Shown here: piece after piece, positions 1 to 10,551 of the stretch
How the letters are laid out: the number at the start of each line of letters is the position of its first letter
Numbering within the stretch: the stretch's first letter is position 1
Origin: Isoetes engelmannii
Lineage: Eukaryota > Streptophyta > Lycopodiopsida > Isoetales > Isoetaceae
Length of the DNA stretch: 29,717 nucleotides
Reading direction: 5' to 3'
NCBI GenBank assembly: GCA_011763485.2
Contig: JAANSK020004467.1
Span: forward strand, 1 to 29,717
The notes under the pieces: generated by a model
What the model was told of the DNA's origin: nothing
Seen by the model: only the letters and a program-made list of their open reading frames with translations
Database searches by the model: none
Position numbers and translations under genes: made by a program

Positions 1-131
1 AGCGCCGCAACGTCCGCGACGACGTGTCCCTAGCCACGTCTGGCGTGCGTGCGCGCGACGCGAGCAGACGTCACGCGGACGTTGCGGAGACGTTGCTACG
101 GACATTGCTAAACGTCCAATCTCTTGTAGTG
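1..131. mobile_element. CACTA (En/Spm-type) transposon terminus, partial
   Basis: The GC-rich block ends at 131 with CTCTTGTAGTG, whose reverse complement is CACTACAAGAG, the typical start of plant CACTA terminal inverted repeats. Inside it, short motifs around GGACGTTGC / GCAACGTCC recur in both orientations (near 7-15, 76-86, 90-97 and 114-119), as expected of the subterminal repeats that bind CACTA transposase proteins. Base composition falls abruptly to AT-rich right after 131. The bases ACG at 132-134 could be the 3-bp target-site duplication, but the other end lies outside the window, so neither the duplication nor the element size can be verified. No coding part of the element is visible. 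Confidence 0.6.
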
Positions 132-319
132 ACGTATAGGCTTATCATTGTGATTTAGGACATGAACCTTTTAATGGACAGGATTAGAAGCAAGAAGAAG
201 CTCGCCAAAGAAACCTGATCAGCAAGAATATTGTCTGCCATTCTACTTATCTGGTCCTTTGCAAAACTTGTTTTTGTTGTTCATCTCATAAGATATGCAG
301 TGTAACATCTTTTGCACAG

Positions 320-563
320 GCTGCAAGCCATGCCTAGTACAAGGATCAGAAGAAGAACGATTCCAGAAGCAAAAAAAAACAACAAAAAAAACAAAAGAAG
401 AAGAAATCAAGAGAAAGCTATCCTTGGGATGCTAAGCTCAAAGCCGAGTCCAGTGGAAACCAGGGTATGGAATAAGCTAATGGATTGGCCTTGGGATGCC
501 ACAATTGCAAACGAAACTCGCGTCGCTTCTATGAACTACCTAGAACAGGACGGAGTGTGCAAG
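320..563 (+). other. Exon-like ORF fragment, unknown product
   Basis: This segment has a plausible splice acceptor (TTTTGCACAG, ending at 319) and donor (AAG|GTAAAA, at 563/564). An open frame from an ATG at 330 runs through it. The encoded residues are very Lys/Arg-rich at first (roughly residues 5-30) and then become mixed, with TRVWNKLMDWPWDA and NYLEQDGVCK. The DNA motif CCTTGGGATGC occurs twice, 67 bp apart (422 and 489), in two different frames. I do not recognise a family. It could be an internal exon of a gene running in from the left, a captured fragment next to the CACTA end, or chance. Past the putative donor the frame continues only to 605. Confidence 0.25.
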
Positions 564-1161
564 GTAAAATTCAGGGCATTTTTTAATTTCCCTAATCGTC
601 GATGATAAAAAATTGGGATCCAACATAGCCATGCGTTTTGCCTGATGTGACATGAAACGTGGATGGGCTAGAATTCTAGCAAATTGTGCAGCTCGCTTTA
701 GGCAAGCCTGCTAAACATAAAGATATACCTCGGGGGTATAGGAGGGCAGCTCTAGTAGAATTTTGCCTTTAGAAGAAGAAGAAGAAAATTTTTAACGTCC
801 ACGAGAACCCAATCGGGTTATGGGACCGGTACAAGGAAGGGGGCCGGGGCCCAGACCAAAACTCAGGGCACAGCCCCAACACAAACATATAGATTCACGT
901 GCTTTAGAAGAGGGATCTTACGAGACACAACTTCAAGGGGATCTCTTGGAACATAATTATACGAAAAAATGTTAATATACGAATATTTAAGTATTATACG
1001 CTCCAAATACTTAACGACAAACCCTCAACGAATCGTAAAGCCCAAAACCCTGCAAGTGTCGGACTTAGTCCCAGACCTCAAGCACTATCTCCATGCTCCG
1101 GTAGCTCCCATTTTCAACTCCAGATCCACCGGTACTTGCCGATCTCTGCCATCTCGCAAGG

Positions 1162-2721
1162 ATGGAGTCGATCGGATACTTGCTCAGATTTCTTGCGAAT
1201 TTTTACATGGCAGGAAAAATGCTCCGGCCATTGAGCTATGTTTTGGTCATGGAGATTTTTGTTGCTTTCCTTATGGTCAGTCGCTTGCCGGCTTTTTCTG
1301 CCCTCGCCTCAGCTGTTGTGGGATTGGCAAAGAAAGGTAGGGGTCGTGTTGTTGCTAGGGGTATATTTCTGCTAGTGTCTGTGTCATTTTTAGCAGCTGT
1401 TTCCAGTATTCAGAAAGCAAGACAGCAATCTGGGTTAAAGATCGAAGAGGTTGCCAGGGATGAACGCTTCACCAAAAGCATTATGGAGGTTTTTTTGATG
1501 GGTGAGTCCAGTTAGGTTATGTTGTACATTTACATTACCATTTTTTATTACCATGTGGTACATTATTTCTACTAAAATTTGATTTACGGTCCCATTATGT
1601 TACATGCATTATGTATCAGAGACTATTTCTAGGGTTTGCAGTCTATCCAGAGTCTTTGGTACTAATATACGTAGAGTTTAGTATGCTTATGATTACTTGG
1701 TTCCAGGACTTTCCACTGAGCTAATAGTACTGATATACTAGAGTTTAGAATATGGGGTAGAGGAAAGTATAATTTTCGGATATGATTGCTTGTTTTCAAC
1801 CAGGCCCAAGAAGGAAAATTAATCACTAGATTTTCAGATAAATATCCATAATGAACCCATTATTACTTAGTAATGCCATCATATAGTGGTGTGCGTTCGC
1901 AATTTGGCAAGCAATTTGAGTAGAGCGGCTGATTATCGAGGTTTAATAGAGAACTAATTTAGTTGTTATGTGCACAAGATTACACGATTATGGTTGCTTT
2001 ATCATGCTCGTTAGTAAAAGCAAAAGGTTATCCTCCCATATATATTGCCAGATGACAAGGTTTCCATGTTTCTATTGATGCTCTGTCAGAGCTAATGTGT
2101 TACAGCAGTGGGGCTTTTGCATCCATTTCCTTATTAACTATACAGAAGTATGCAAGGAAAGAAGAATGTATATGAATAGGGTTTCAGAAAACTTGGTAAA
2201 CATGGTGCTAACATCTGATGGCTTTCTATGCAGGTAATAGTTTGATTCTAGCAATAATGATCAGTGGCATGCACGCATATTTACATGACATTGAAATCTT
2301 GAGAGTACAATTGGGAGTTTTAAAGAAGTATTCAAAGGCTGCTGGTGTAGATGTGATAAATGATCAGGTGCCTCCACATCTGCAGAGCAAGGAGGAGATT
2401 ATTGTGACTGCCGAGACAATTTCTCTAAATAATGCCATTGCTGAATTGAGATTGAAGTTGAAGGATATGAAAATAGAGACTGAGAACAAAGATGGGACTA
2501 TTAAAGACTTACAGGTGAGGCTTGAACAGTTGACATTAGATTGCAAGAGTAAAGAGGGCAAGATAAAGACAGCGGAAGCTAGTATCATAGCACTACAAAA
2601 GCAAGCAGAAGGATTTCTTTTAGAGTATGACCGCCTGTCGGAAGACAATGAAAGCCTCCGCAACCAGCTTGCGTATTTTGATCGGAAATATGCTAACTCT
2701 GATGGCAAAAAAAGGTCATAG
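1162..2721 (+). CDS. BAP31-like ER membrane protein (two exons)
   Basis: Exon 1 is 1162-1501 and exon 2 is 2234-2721. The intron (1502-2233) has a GTGAGT donor and a TATGCAG acceptor, and joining in phase 1 gives a continuous 275-residue protein. The layout is that of the BAP31/BCAP31 family, which acts in ER export and quality control of membrane proteins. There are three hydrophobic segments (about residues 22-44, 63-82 and 108-130). A basic KKGRGRVV loop sits between the first two, the family-typical LMG motif spans the splice junction, and a long Lys/Glu-rich coiled coil fills about residues 185-265. The C-terminus is KKRS, a dilysine KKxx ER-retrieval signal. At 275 residues it is longer than the usual 220-250. 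The extra length is partly an N-terminal stretch before the first membrane segment, so Met16 (1207) or Met20 (1219) may be the true start. No frame damage is seen. Which plant BAP31 paralogue it is cannot be decided. Confidence 0.85.
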
Positions 2722-3244
2722 GCAGGTTGAACTGGCATTGTTTTTGAGATAACAACCAGTTTATCTAACGTAATTAAGTAGGCTAGCAGAAATTATAGTA
2801 ATAATGAGTAGTGTACAATATAGTGGAAAGCATCTTCTATTAAGCTGTACCTATGTAATTGGATGGTTCTCATGCCTCCGGCTACAGCTGCAGTTCTTAT
2901 AAACTTGACTGGGGACACGTGATCATGGTGACTATATATGCTACATTTCTTGAGCTTCGAGGCTACTGGCGCTCTTTCGCGCATTGTATTCTGAAGTACT
3001 GTGTTTTCTTCTGTGGTAACAATGTAAACAACAATGAATAGGAACTTCAGCTGATAATAATGAGAAGTCAAAAAAAGGATGTTAAGCGTAACCCAAAACA
3101 TGCGAAATGTAGTTCTACATAGAATTTTGAGATGCACTATAGAATGTAGAGATGCATTAGTGGAAATTTAGATAGCTTGTTTTGAAAACTCAGAAAACCA
3201 GAAACTGCACATGGTTCTTTTTGCCAAAAAAGATGAACTAAATT
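2722..3244. other. 3' flank of the BAP31-like gene, no gene seen
   Basis: This is AT-rich sequence between the BAP31-like stop codon and a short duplicated block. It probably includes the 3' untranslated region of the upstream gene, but no canonical polyadenylation signal is clear enough to call. The ORFs on both strands are short, overlap one another and show no recognisable motif. Confidence 0.4.
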
Positions 3245-3378
3245 GAATTGAATTTCATTATTATGGAGACGAACAAAACAACTGTCGTATATTATACCCG
3301 CTGTTACAACCATTTGAATTTATTATTATATGGAGACCAACAAAACAACTGTCGTATATTATACCCGCTGCTACAAAT
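3245..3378. repeat. Imperfect 67-bp direct duplication
   Basis: Two adjacent copies, offset by 67 bp, share GGAGACSAACAAAACAAC followed by TGTCGTATATTATACCCGCT; the shared GGAGAC occurs at 3265 and 3332. A third, much weaker echo (GGGTATACCCGATGCTACAAATGG, near 3423-3446) suggests an older, longer array. It lies upstream of the PPR gene. No terminal inverted repeats or target-site duplications were found, so local slippage or unequal exchange is the simplest origin. Confidence 0.75.
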
Positions 3379-3732
3379 GTAGTTCATTTTGACGTATTCT
3401 TATCAAATGGCTTTGTGTCAACGGGTATACCCGATGCTACAAATGGCGTTCGTAAACGGATCTGATTGCCTCCTTGCTCGTTGATCCTGTTTTCTTATGG
3501 AGTTCGTCTTGTCAGCTTATATCAGCAGCACGCATGTTGCGGGCCAGGCAATAGTTTTACAGCAAATTATGCAGCCTGGTATGTTGAGGATGCAGGCTTC
3601 TAATACCCTTTGTCGAATTTGGGGAAGTTTTTTATATTTGTTGCTGATGTTGGTTGTGTGGGTTCAGTTCATGCACAATTGGATACGAATCGCCAAATTG
3701 AAGACGGTGTCTCAGATCATCTCTGCCTGCAG

Positions 3733-6498
3733 ATGCCCAATCCATGCACTTATGCTTTGGCGTTGCGGAGTTGTGGAAATGACAGGGCCCTGCCGATGGG
3801 CAAGCTTATCCATGCACAGATTAAACGAATTGAGCAGGATTCGATCTTTCTGAATAATGTTGTTATTTCAATGTATGGCAAATGTGGGAGTGTCCAAAAT
3901 GCTATTCTCGTCTTTGATTCTATGTTTAATCGGAATGTATTTTCATGGGCACAGATGATCACAATGTACGTTCAATCCTGGCACATGCAAGCTGCACTAC
4001 TACTTCTAGCTTCAATTAGGGAGCATGATATGAAGCCTGATAACATTATCTTTATCAACGTCCTTAAAGCATCTTCATTTGTCCAATCTTTGCCACAGGT
4101 CAGATTGATTCATGCTACCATAATCATTCAGGGCTTGGAATTAGACATCCCTTTAGGAAATAATGTTGTCAATGCATATGCCAAATGTAAGTGCCTTCAA
4201 GATGCAATCAATACGTTTAATGGTATGGTGAGCAGAGATGTTATATCATGGAACATAATGTTAACAGTTTGCACTACTTTTGGCCATATGACGAAAACTT
4301 TTGAGCTTTTCCATCAAATGCATTCTTCAGGAGTAGAGGCAGATGAAGTCACCTTTACCATCATTCTGAATGCCTGCACCAGCTTGGGAGCATTTGCAGA
4401 AGGTAAATTGGTTCATGGCATAATACTTCATGGTTTTGAATCTGAAGACGTTGTGGCCAGTGCTCTTATCAATATGTATGCTAAATATGGAAGTCTAGTC
4501 GATTCAAGCACTATATTTGGCAAAGTAAAGAGCCACAGTTTAGTAATCTTGAATGCAATGATATCCTTATATGCCCGCCATGGTTATGGAAGTTATGTCC
4601 TTCAAATTTATAAGGGGATCCATGTGCAAGGTCTGTATCCAGACAAAGTCACATTCCTTGGCACTCTTAGTGCTTGTGTCAATCTGGAAGATTTGGGATG
4701 GGGCAAGTTAATGCATTCTCATATCATGCATGGTATGTTAGATTCCGATATTATGGTTGGGAATGCTCTCATTAATATGTATAATAAGGTTTCTAGTCTT
4801 GGTGATGCAGATACAGTATTCAGAATTATGTGCAGACATGATAGTGTAACTTGGTATGCTATCATTGCAGCATATCTGCATCATGGGTACTTCAGGGAAG
4901 CTTCACAGTTCTTTAAAGAAATGATCAGCAAAGAAGTAACTCCAAATGATCTCACATTTAGTGCGTTGCTAACTGCGTGCGCAAATTTTGATGGTTTAGT
5001 GGATGGTAAGTTCGTCCATTCTTGCATTATTAGAGATGGGAAGTTGTCAAATATCATCATCTGCAATGCCCTTATAAACATGTACGGTAGATGTGACGAC
5101 CTCGAAAGTGTCTCGAGGGAATTTGATAGGTTGGCACAACGGAATACTATATCGTGGAACACCTTAATTATGTGTAGCATGAGTAGAGCTTTGGAACTCT
5201 TTGACCAAATGAGGCGAGAAGCTGTAGACCCAAACGATGTCACCTTTGTGAGCATCATAAGCGCATGTAGAAACAACTTAGATCTAAATAGAGGTAAGTT
5301 CATCCATGCCTTGCTTATTGGAATTGATTTTGGGTTTACCACTGTCTTAAACACTACCCTGGTTAGCATGTATGGGGAGTGTAGTACGTTAGAGAGCGCA
5401 GACCAAATCTTCAGTAACATATCTGCACGGACCACGATATCTTGGAATGCTATGCTTTCTACATATGTCCAACACGGATGTTTTGAAGAGGCAATTACCT
5501 GTTTTAGAAAGATGTCATCAGAACACGTGATATCGGACAAGACAACATTTAGTATTATTCTTACTGTCTGTGCGAAACTTACACTTCTTGCAGAGGGCAA
5601 GATGATCCATGCTCACATCATAGTTGCTCGATTTAACTTAGATGGTGTGCTTGGAAATTCACTTGTCAACTTGTATGGTAAATGTTTTTGTTTGCATGAT
5701 GCAGCTTGTATCTTTTACAAGATTTGTTCCAGTTCAACATCATGGAATATTCTTATAGAAGCATTTGTCCAGCATGGATTTTATGCAAATTCACTTCAAC
5801 TGTTTGGAAATATGCAGAAGGAAGACGTGGAGATGGATAATCTCACTTTTGTTGCTGTTCTTTGTGCTTGCAGTAATTTATCAGCAATAATAGAAGGGCG
5901 ATTGGTCCATGCTCATATTATAAAAACCAGCGCAGAAATGAATGTAGTGACGGCTGTCATTAATATGTATGGAAAATGTGGAAGCTTGGAGGATGCATGT
6001 ATAGTCTTTGACATGATGCAAGTGCAAGATGTAGTAGCTTGGAATGCAATCATTACAATACATTCTCAATATGGGCATGGCAAGGATGTTCTCAGTCTAT
6101 CTAAATATATGCATTCTCAAGGCACAAGTCCAAATGAAACTACTTATGTTAATGTTCTATTGGCATGTGCACAAGAATGCCTTAAAGATCAGGGGTGCCA
6201 CTATCTTGTTTCTTTCAGTACAAATAGTGAGGTTCGGCCTGCAATGGAACACCATGGAGGTATTATCTTCCTTCTGGGGAAAGTAGGATGGCTTGATGAA
6301 GCAGAGGATCTGATTAATGGGATGCAGTTGCAACATGACAGTGTACTATGGACAGTATTGCTTTTCTCATGTACAATGCATGATGATTTGGAGAGGGGAA
6401 GTTTTGCAGTGGCCCGTATCCTTGAATTGGGAAAGGAGGATAACGTGCAACCATGCATCCCTTCATTGCAGCAGAATAATCAACATGCATATCTTTGA
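3733..6498 (+). CDS. PLS-class pentatricopeptide repeat protein, truncated E region
   Basis: PLS-class PPR proteins bind RNA in plastids or mitochondria, where they act in RNA editing, splicing or stability. The open frame begins after a stop at 3601; the first in-frame ATG is at 3733 and starts with PNPCTYALALRSCG, a usual beginning for such proteins, giving about 921 residues. Eight P-L-S triplets follow, each with GK(L/F)(I/V)H, a NMYGKCGSLEDA-like helix and a SWNAMI-like helix. These are marked by VFSWAQMI, VISWNIML, LVILNAMI, SVTWYAII, TISWNTLI, TISWNAML, STSWNILI and VVAWNAII. Around residues 470-497 the fifth triplet has lost about ten residues (SWNTLIMCSMSRALELF). From about residue 833 an E1-like motif (LGKVGWLDEAEDLI, then VLWTVLLFSC) appears. 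The protein then ends in an unrelated short tail, without the E+ or DYW domain. No transit peptide is evident from this start; a missed upstream exon could supply one. The frame is intact, but the missing C-terminus and shortened repeat leave function open. Confidence 0.85.
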   Translation: MPNPCTYALALRSCGNDRALPMGKLIHAQIKRIEQDSIFLNNVVISMYGKCGSVQNAILVFDSMFNRNVFSWAQMITMYVQSWHMQAALLLLASIREHDMKPDNIIFINVLKASSFVQSLPQVRLIHATIIIQGLELDIPLGNNVVNAYAKCKCLQDAINTFNGMVSRDVISWNIMLTVCTTFGHMTKTFELFHQMHSSGVEADEVTFTIILNACTSLGAFAEGKLVHGIILHGFESEDVVASALINMYAKYGSLVDSSTIFGKVKSHSLVILNAMISLYARHGYGSYVLQIYKGIHVQGLYPDKVTFLGTLSACVNLEDLGWGKLMHSHIMHGMLDSDIMVGNALINMYNKVSSLGDADTVFRIMCRHDSVTWYAIIAAYLHHGYFREASQFFKEMISKEVTPNDLTFSALLTACANFDGLVDGKFVHSCIIRDGKLSNIIICNALINMYGRCDDLESVSREFDRLAQRNTISWNTLIMCSMSRALELFDQMRREAVDPNDVTFVSIISACRNNLDLNRGKFIHALLIGIDFGFTTVLNTTLVSMYGECSTLESADQIFSNISARTTISWNAMLSTYVQHGCFEEAITCFRKMSSEHVISDKTTFSIILTVCAKLTLLAEGKMIHAHIIVARFNLDGVLGNSLVNLYGKCFCLHDAACIFYKICSSSTSWNILIEAFVQHGFYANSLQLFGNMQKEDVEMDNLTFVAVLCACSNLSAIIEGRLVHAHIIKTSAEMNVVTAVINMYGKCGSLEDACIVFDMMQVQDVVAWNAIITIHSQYGHGKDVLSLSKYMHSQGTSPNETTYVNVLLACAQECLKDQGCHYLVSFSTNSEVRPAMEHHGGIIFLLGKVGWLDEAEDLINGMQLQHDSVLWTVLLFSCTMHDDLERGSFAVARILELGKEDNVQPCIPSLQQNNQHAYL

Positions 6499-6546
6499 TC
6501 GTTTGATTTGTTGCAGTGTATTGGGAGCCCTCGACCAAGCGATCAT

Positions 6547-6572
6547 GGGGTATTCATACCTGTGAATACCCC
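6547..6572. repeat. Perfect 10-bp-stem hairpin downstream of the PPR gene
   Basis: GGGGTATTCA (6547-6556) and TGAATACCCC (6563-6572) are perfect inverted copies separated by the six bases TACCTG. It lies 49 bp past the PPR stop codon, so it would be in the 3' untranslated region of that transcript. It could be a 3'-end stability element or a transposon footprint. The sequence alone does not decide. Confidence 0.6.
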
Positions 6573-6830
6573 AATGCTGATGTGGCGAGCCCGACTCCAT
6601 TAAAGTGCCATTTTTTGGGGTTGCTCGTAGGGGGGCAACCCACTTGCTGGAGGTGGGATTTTGCTCGTAAACAGCCCAGATTTAATTTTTCTGTTATATT
6701 CTGGGGAACATTCTTAAATTGTTCATATTTTACGGCTTGGATCGTTTCGGATTGCTTGTGATTTTCGTGGGGTGAAGGGACACTTAGCCGGTAGTGATCG
6801 CTCTGCCACTTCTGCGCACGGTGGATGTGC

Positions 6831-8230
6831 TGCCTTCGGTCTTGGGCGTTTGCACGGGCAGCGGACAACAGCGGGCGCCGAAAGCGGGAGCAAAGAGTGG
6901 TGCATCTCATTGAAATGCAAACCGATGCTCCGGGCCATCTGATACGGAACATCATGATAAAAAGGTTAGACACATCATTAATTTGTGTTTGAAATGGTGC
7001 AGAAGATTCTGGCATGTGATACCTCTAATTGTTTAGTTGTTTAAAAGTTCTGAAATATTTCTATGATCTGGTTTTGCTTCTTCCAGTAGTCTATTAGATG
7101 GACTGTAGATCTCAACATTTATTACAGTGTGAGAGCAAGGAGAGATCCAACAAGCATCATGTCCCAGGTATTTCTGACTTAACACAAAATACTAGAATTG
7201 ATGAAGTTTTCAATCCTGCATGATTAAGAAGATGAACCGTGCATGAATGGTGACATGTGCATGACCCTGGATCAGGCCTCAAGCCTTCTAGCCTGCAACT
7301 TCATGCTTATTGTGAAACTATAAGATGCAAGCAGCCCATTTCCATACTCTGTCTGTCATAACTACAACAAAATGCTTAGTTTAGTAGCGCAGGCAACGAA
7401 ACAGTATCTCTGCATTTTCCTACATGGATCATCAGTAGCTGCAAAAAGAATGCAAGCAAGTAGAAAAGACGAAGGAAGAATAGATTTGGGGGGCCTGCAA
7501 CAGCCAACCCCCAGTCTTAAAGAACTGACATCATTTGCTGAATACATTATTTAAATTGTACGTGTGCTAAAGCATCAAGGGAAGCTTTAGCATGTCAACA
7601 TTCTTGCATGCCTTTCTTAGCCACATGCCTTTCGTGGACTCAAGAGCCAGCAAGCACTGGAGAAACTAGGTGATCTTGTTAAGAAAATCGTGGTCAGCCT
7701 ATGCCATCAAATCAACACTTGAAAATGTTGTGCATAATTTCCAGAGTGAAGTCATCAAATAATGGGACGTGGAAGTGGTATTTGTTCGTTACCATCTTTG
7801 CGAGGGATGGTAGAGCAGTTGTGTGAACAAAAGCTTTGGAAGGTTCAGGGTAATAGCTTACACAATATCCGTGGTTGGAATCTTAAAATCCTTAGGCAGT
7901 CATCTTTAGGCAATCCAAGGCCCATAAAATACTTTAACCTCCCTTCCAGTATTTCTAGCTTCAACCCTGTATACAGGCCAGGAAATAGGCAAACTTCTGT
8001 CATGTACTGTAGATATTAAACCTATTCCAGATAAGTCTCCTTGGGCTGACACAAGACATTCACGTAGATGTGATCCAGAATGATTGAAGCTGAAGTAACT
8101 CAACTGTAGAACATGTACTATCTCCAATACTATATCCTCCACTTGGGGTTGCTTGCAAGTCTTGAGGTACTCTATTGATGGATCTGATATTGACGCAAGA
8201 GTGAATTATTCTTTTCTTATTATTGTTTTA
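6831..8230. repeat. 1.4-kb tandem duplication, unit A
   Basis: This block matches the following block (8231-9510) along its length with a starting offset of exactly 1400 bp. Both begin at TGCCTTCGGTCTTGGGCGTT and end at an ATTGTTTTATGC-like sequence, so the copies are head-to-tail. Inside are exon-like scraps. A frame ending VVHLIEMQTDAPGHLIRNIM runs to a potential donor AAAAG|GTTAGA at 6964. A 40-bp segment ending in ATGTCCCAG|GTATTT (7130-7168) has a potential acceptor ATTACAG. A 60-codon ORF (7372-7554) is also present in unit B. A small inverted repeat, CTAAAGC/GCTTTAG, sits near 7567-7590. No family is recognised; the block is best read as duplicated decayed gene sequence. Confidence 0.8.
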
Positions 8231-9510
8231 TGCCTTCGGTCTTGGGCGTTTACATGGGCAGCGGGCAGCAGCGGACGCCGGAAACGGGAGCAAAGAGTTG
8301 TGCATCTCCTTGAAATGCAAACCGATGCTCAGGACCATCTGATACGAAACATCATGATAAAAAGGTGAGACACATCATTAATTTGTATTTGAAATGGTGC
8401 AGAAGATTCTGACATGTGATAGCTCTAATTATTTAGTTGTTTAAAAGTTCTGAAATATTTCTATGATCTGGTTTTTGCTTCTTCCAGTAGTCTATTAGAC
8501 GGAGTTTAGATCTCAGCATTTATTACGGTGTGAGAGCAAGGAGAAATCCAACAAGCATTATGTCCCAGGTATTTCTGAATTAACACAAAATACTAGAATT
8601 GATGAAGTTTTCAATCCTGCATGACCAAGAAGATGACCGCGCATGAATGGTGACAAGTGCATGACCCTGGATCAGCCCTCAAGCCTTCTAGCCTGCAACT
8701 CCATACTTATTGTGAAACTATAAGGTGCAAGCAGCCCATTTCCATGGATACCCTGTCTTCCATAGCTACAACGGAATGCTTAGTTTAGTAGCACAGGCAA
8801 CGAAATGGTATCTCTGCATTTTTCTACATGGATCATCAGTAGCTGCAAAAAGAATGCAAGCAACTAAAAAAGACGAAGGAAGAATAGATTTTGGGGGCCT
8901 GCAACAGCCAACCCCCAGTCTTACAGAACTGACATCATTTGCTGACTACAATATTTAAACTGTACGTACACTAAAGCATCAAATGAAGCTTTAGCATGTC
9001 AACATTCTTGCATGCCTTTCTTTTAGCCACATGCCTTTCGTGGACTCAAGAGCCAGCATTGGAGAACTAGGTGATCTTGTTAAGAAAATCCTAGTCAGCC
9101 TATGCCATCAAATCAACACTTGAAAATGTTGTGCATAATTTCCAGAGTGAAGTCATCAAATAATGGGACGTGGAAGTGGTATTTTGTTCGTTACCATCTT
9201 TGCCAGGGATGGTAGAGCAGTTGTGTGAACAAAAGCTTTGAAAGGTGCAGGGTAATAGCTTACACAATATACGTGGTTGGAATCTTAAAACCCTTAGGCA
9301 GTCATCTTTAGGCAATCCAAGGCTCATAAAACACTTCAACCTCCCTTCCAGTACTTCTAGCTTCAACCCTGCTATACATGCCAGCAAATAGTCCACTCCA
9401 ATACTATATCCTCCACTTGGGGTTGCTTGCAAAGCCTTGAGGTACTCTATTGATGCATCTAATATTGACGCAAGAGTGAATTATTCTTTTATTATTACTG
9501 TTTTATGCAT
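8231..9510. repeat. 1.4-kb tandem duplication, unit B (shorter copy)
   Basis: This is the second head-to-tail copy of 6831-8230. It is shorter mainly because about 115 bp present in unit A (about 7985-8120) are missing near 9390. The exon-like frame (VVHLLEMQTDAQDHLIRNIM, donor AAAAG|GTGAGA at 8364) is kept. The acceptor before the 40-bp scrap is lost (ATTACAG in A, ATTACGG in B). The 60-codon ORF at 8776-8958 differs from that in unit A by about seven amino-acid-changing and two silent substitutions, which looks like neutral drift rather than a maintained protein. Confidence 0.8.
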
Positions 9511-10551
9511 CTTAGAATTTTAGTGCAATAATCGTTCTCTTCATGGCCAAAATTGATGTAAGTATTCATAATTTAGCAGAGTTTTATGGATGACGCTGCG
9601 TCTGCAAGGTGCTTGAGCAGGTTCAGTCCACTGGAGTGGTTGACTGGCTAGTTCCATTCTATCTAGCTTGAATGTCTGGCTCATTAGGACCCAAAAGGGA
9701 TAACCTAGAATTTTGTATGAAGTTCTCAATTCCCAATGCTATATAGGGTACAATGTAGAAAATATTTACGGAAATAGCGTACCCATGGTTTATCTAGAAC
9801 TGTGCCTTCCCCATCCTTGGCAAACATTGTAGCTGTTCTTCAGCAAAAAGTTGAACAACTTCAGGCTCATGTCCATTCCACAGTTAAATTTTGAGAATAG
9901 AAATTGAGTTTATGTTTGGCAGTTTGAGTTTGAGACTATAGTAGTGGTTCGTATTTTTGCGGTGATGCTTAGTTCTACTCTTCTTCCAACTGCAGCTACT
10001 AGTGGTAGCATATCGAGTTGTATCTGCAGATTCTGGTTCTCACTCTATTTGGAGCACTCTATTTGTGTTTTAGTGCTCATAAAACACTTATTTGAAAGAA
10101 GAAACGTTTTTGAAGAATGTTATAAAGGCGTGCTGCCTTTTGATCCTGATCAGGCTTTGATAGAAATATGTTGCATCTAACTAAGTATAAAATGCTAGAG
10201 AACTTAATGGAATTACCTAATTCATACAATTCCATCAAATCTGATAGAAATGTTGTGTGTTTTAGTCCAAGCTTTGTTACCTTCTAAATGATAGCTAAGG
10301 TTGCAATGGTATAATGCATGTAAAACACATTTCCCTTGGAAATTCTTGTTTCCTTCTCTGCATTAGAGATTTCTGACATAAGATAAATATGTCCTTTGTA
10401 TGGTTTGGAGCTTGGTACATGCGAGACTGCACCTAATATGTAGAGTTCTGCTCCTTTCCAGAATTACGAGTGCCATCTGCTTTTGTAGCCTGATCTACTA
10501 CTTACAATGTTTAGAACCACTGTAAGTCTTGCATACGTTATTCGCCATATA
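9511..10551. other. Spacer with one exon-like scrap, no gene seen
   Basis: This is AT-rich sequence between the tandem duplication and the inverted duplication. One stretch (about 9805-9890) reads as a short helical, Gln-rich peptide (LANIVAVLQQKVEQLQAHVH) before a stop. It could be a decayed exon from the same ancestral gene as the neighbouring scraps. A second frame (about 10090-10170) contains KNVFEECYKGVLPFDPDQ-like residues of unknown origin. Neither has a convincing splice context. Confidence 0.3.

Noticed and set aside
969-1340. 123-codon plus-strand ORF overlapping the BAP31-like start
   Set aside because: It is in another frame over the 5' untranslated region and exon 1, has no recognisable motif, and is incompatible with the BAP31 frame.
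2364-2738. 124-codon minus-strand ORF
   Set aside because: It is antisense to exon 2 of the BAP31-like gene, which explains its length.
3497-3732. Upstream ATG and ORF before the PPR repeats
   Set aside because: It is in a different frame from the PPR protein and no consistent intron joins them; the first in-frame ATG is 3733.
4881-5600. 239-codon minus-strand ORF
   Set aside because: It is antisense to the PPR repeats; its regularity only mirrors the repeat structure of the real gene.
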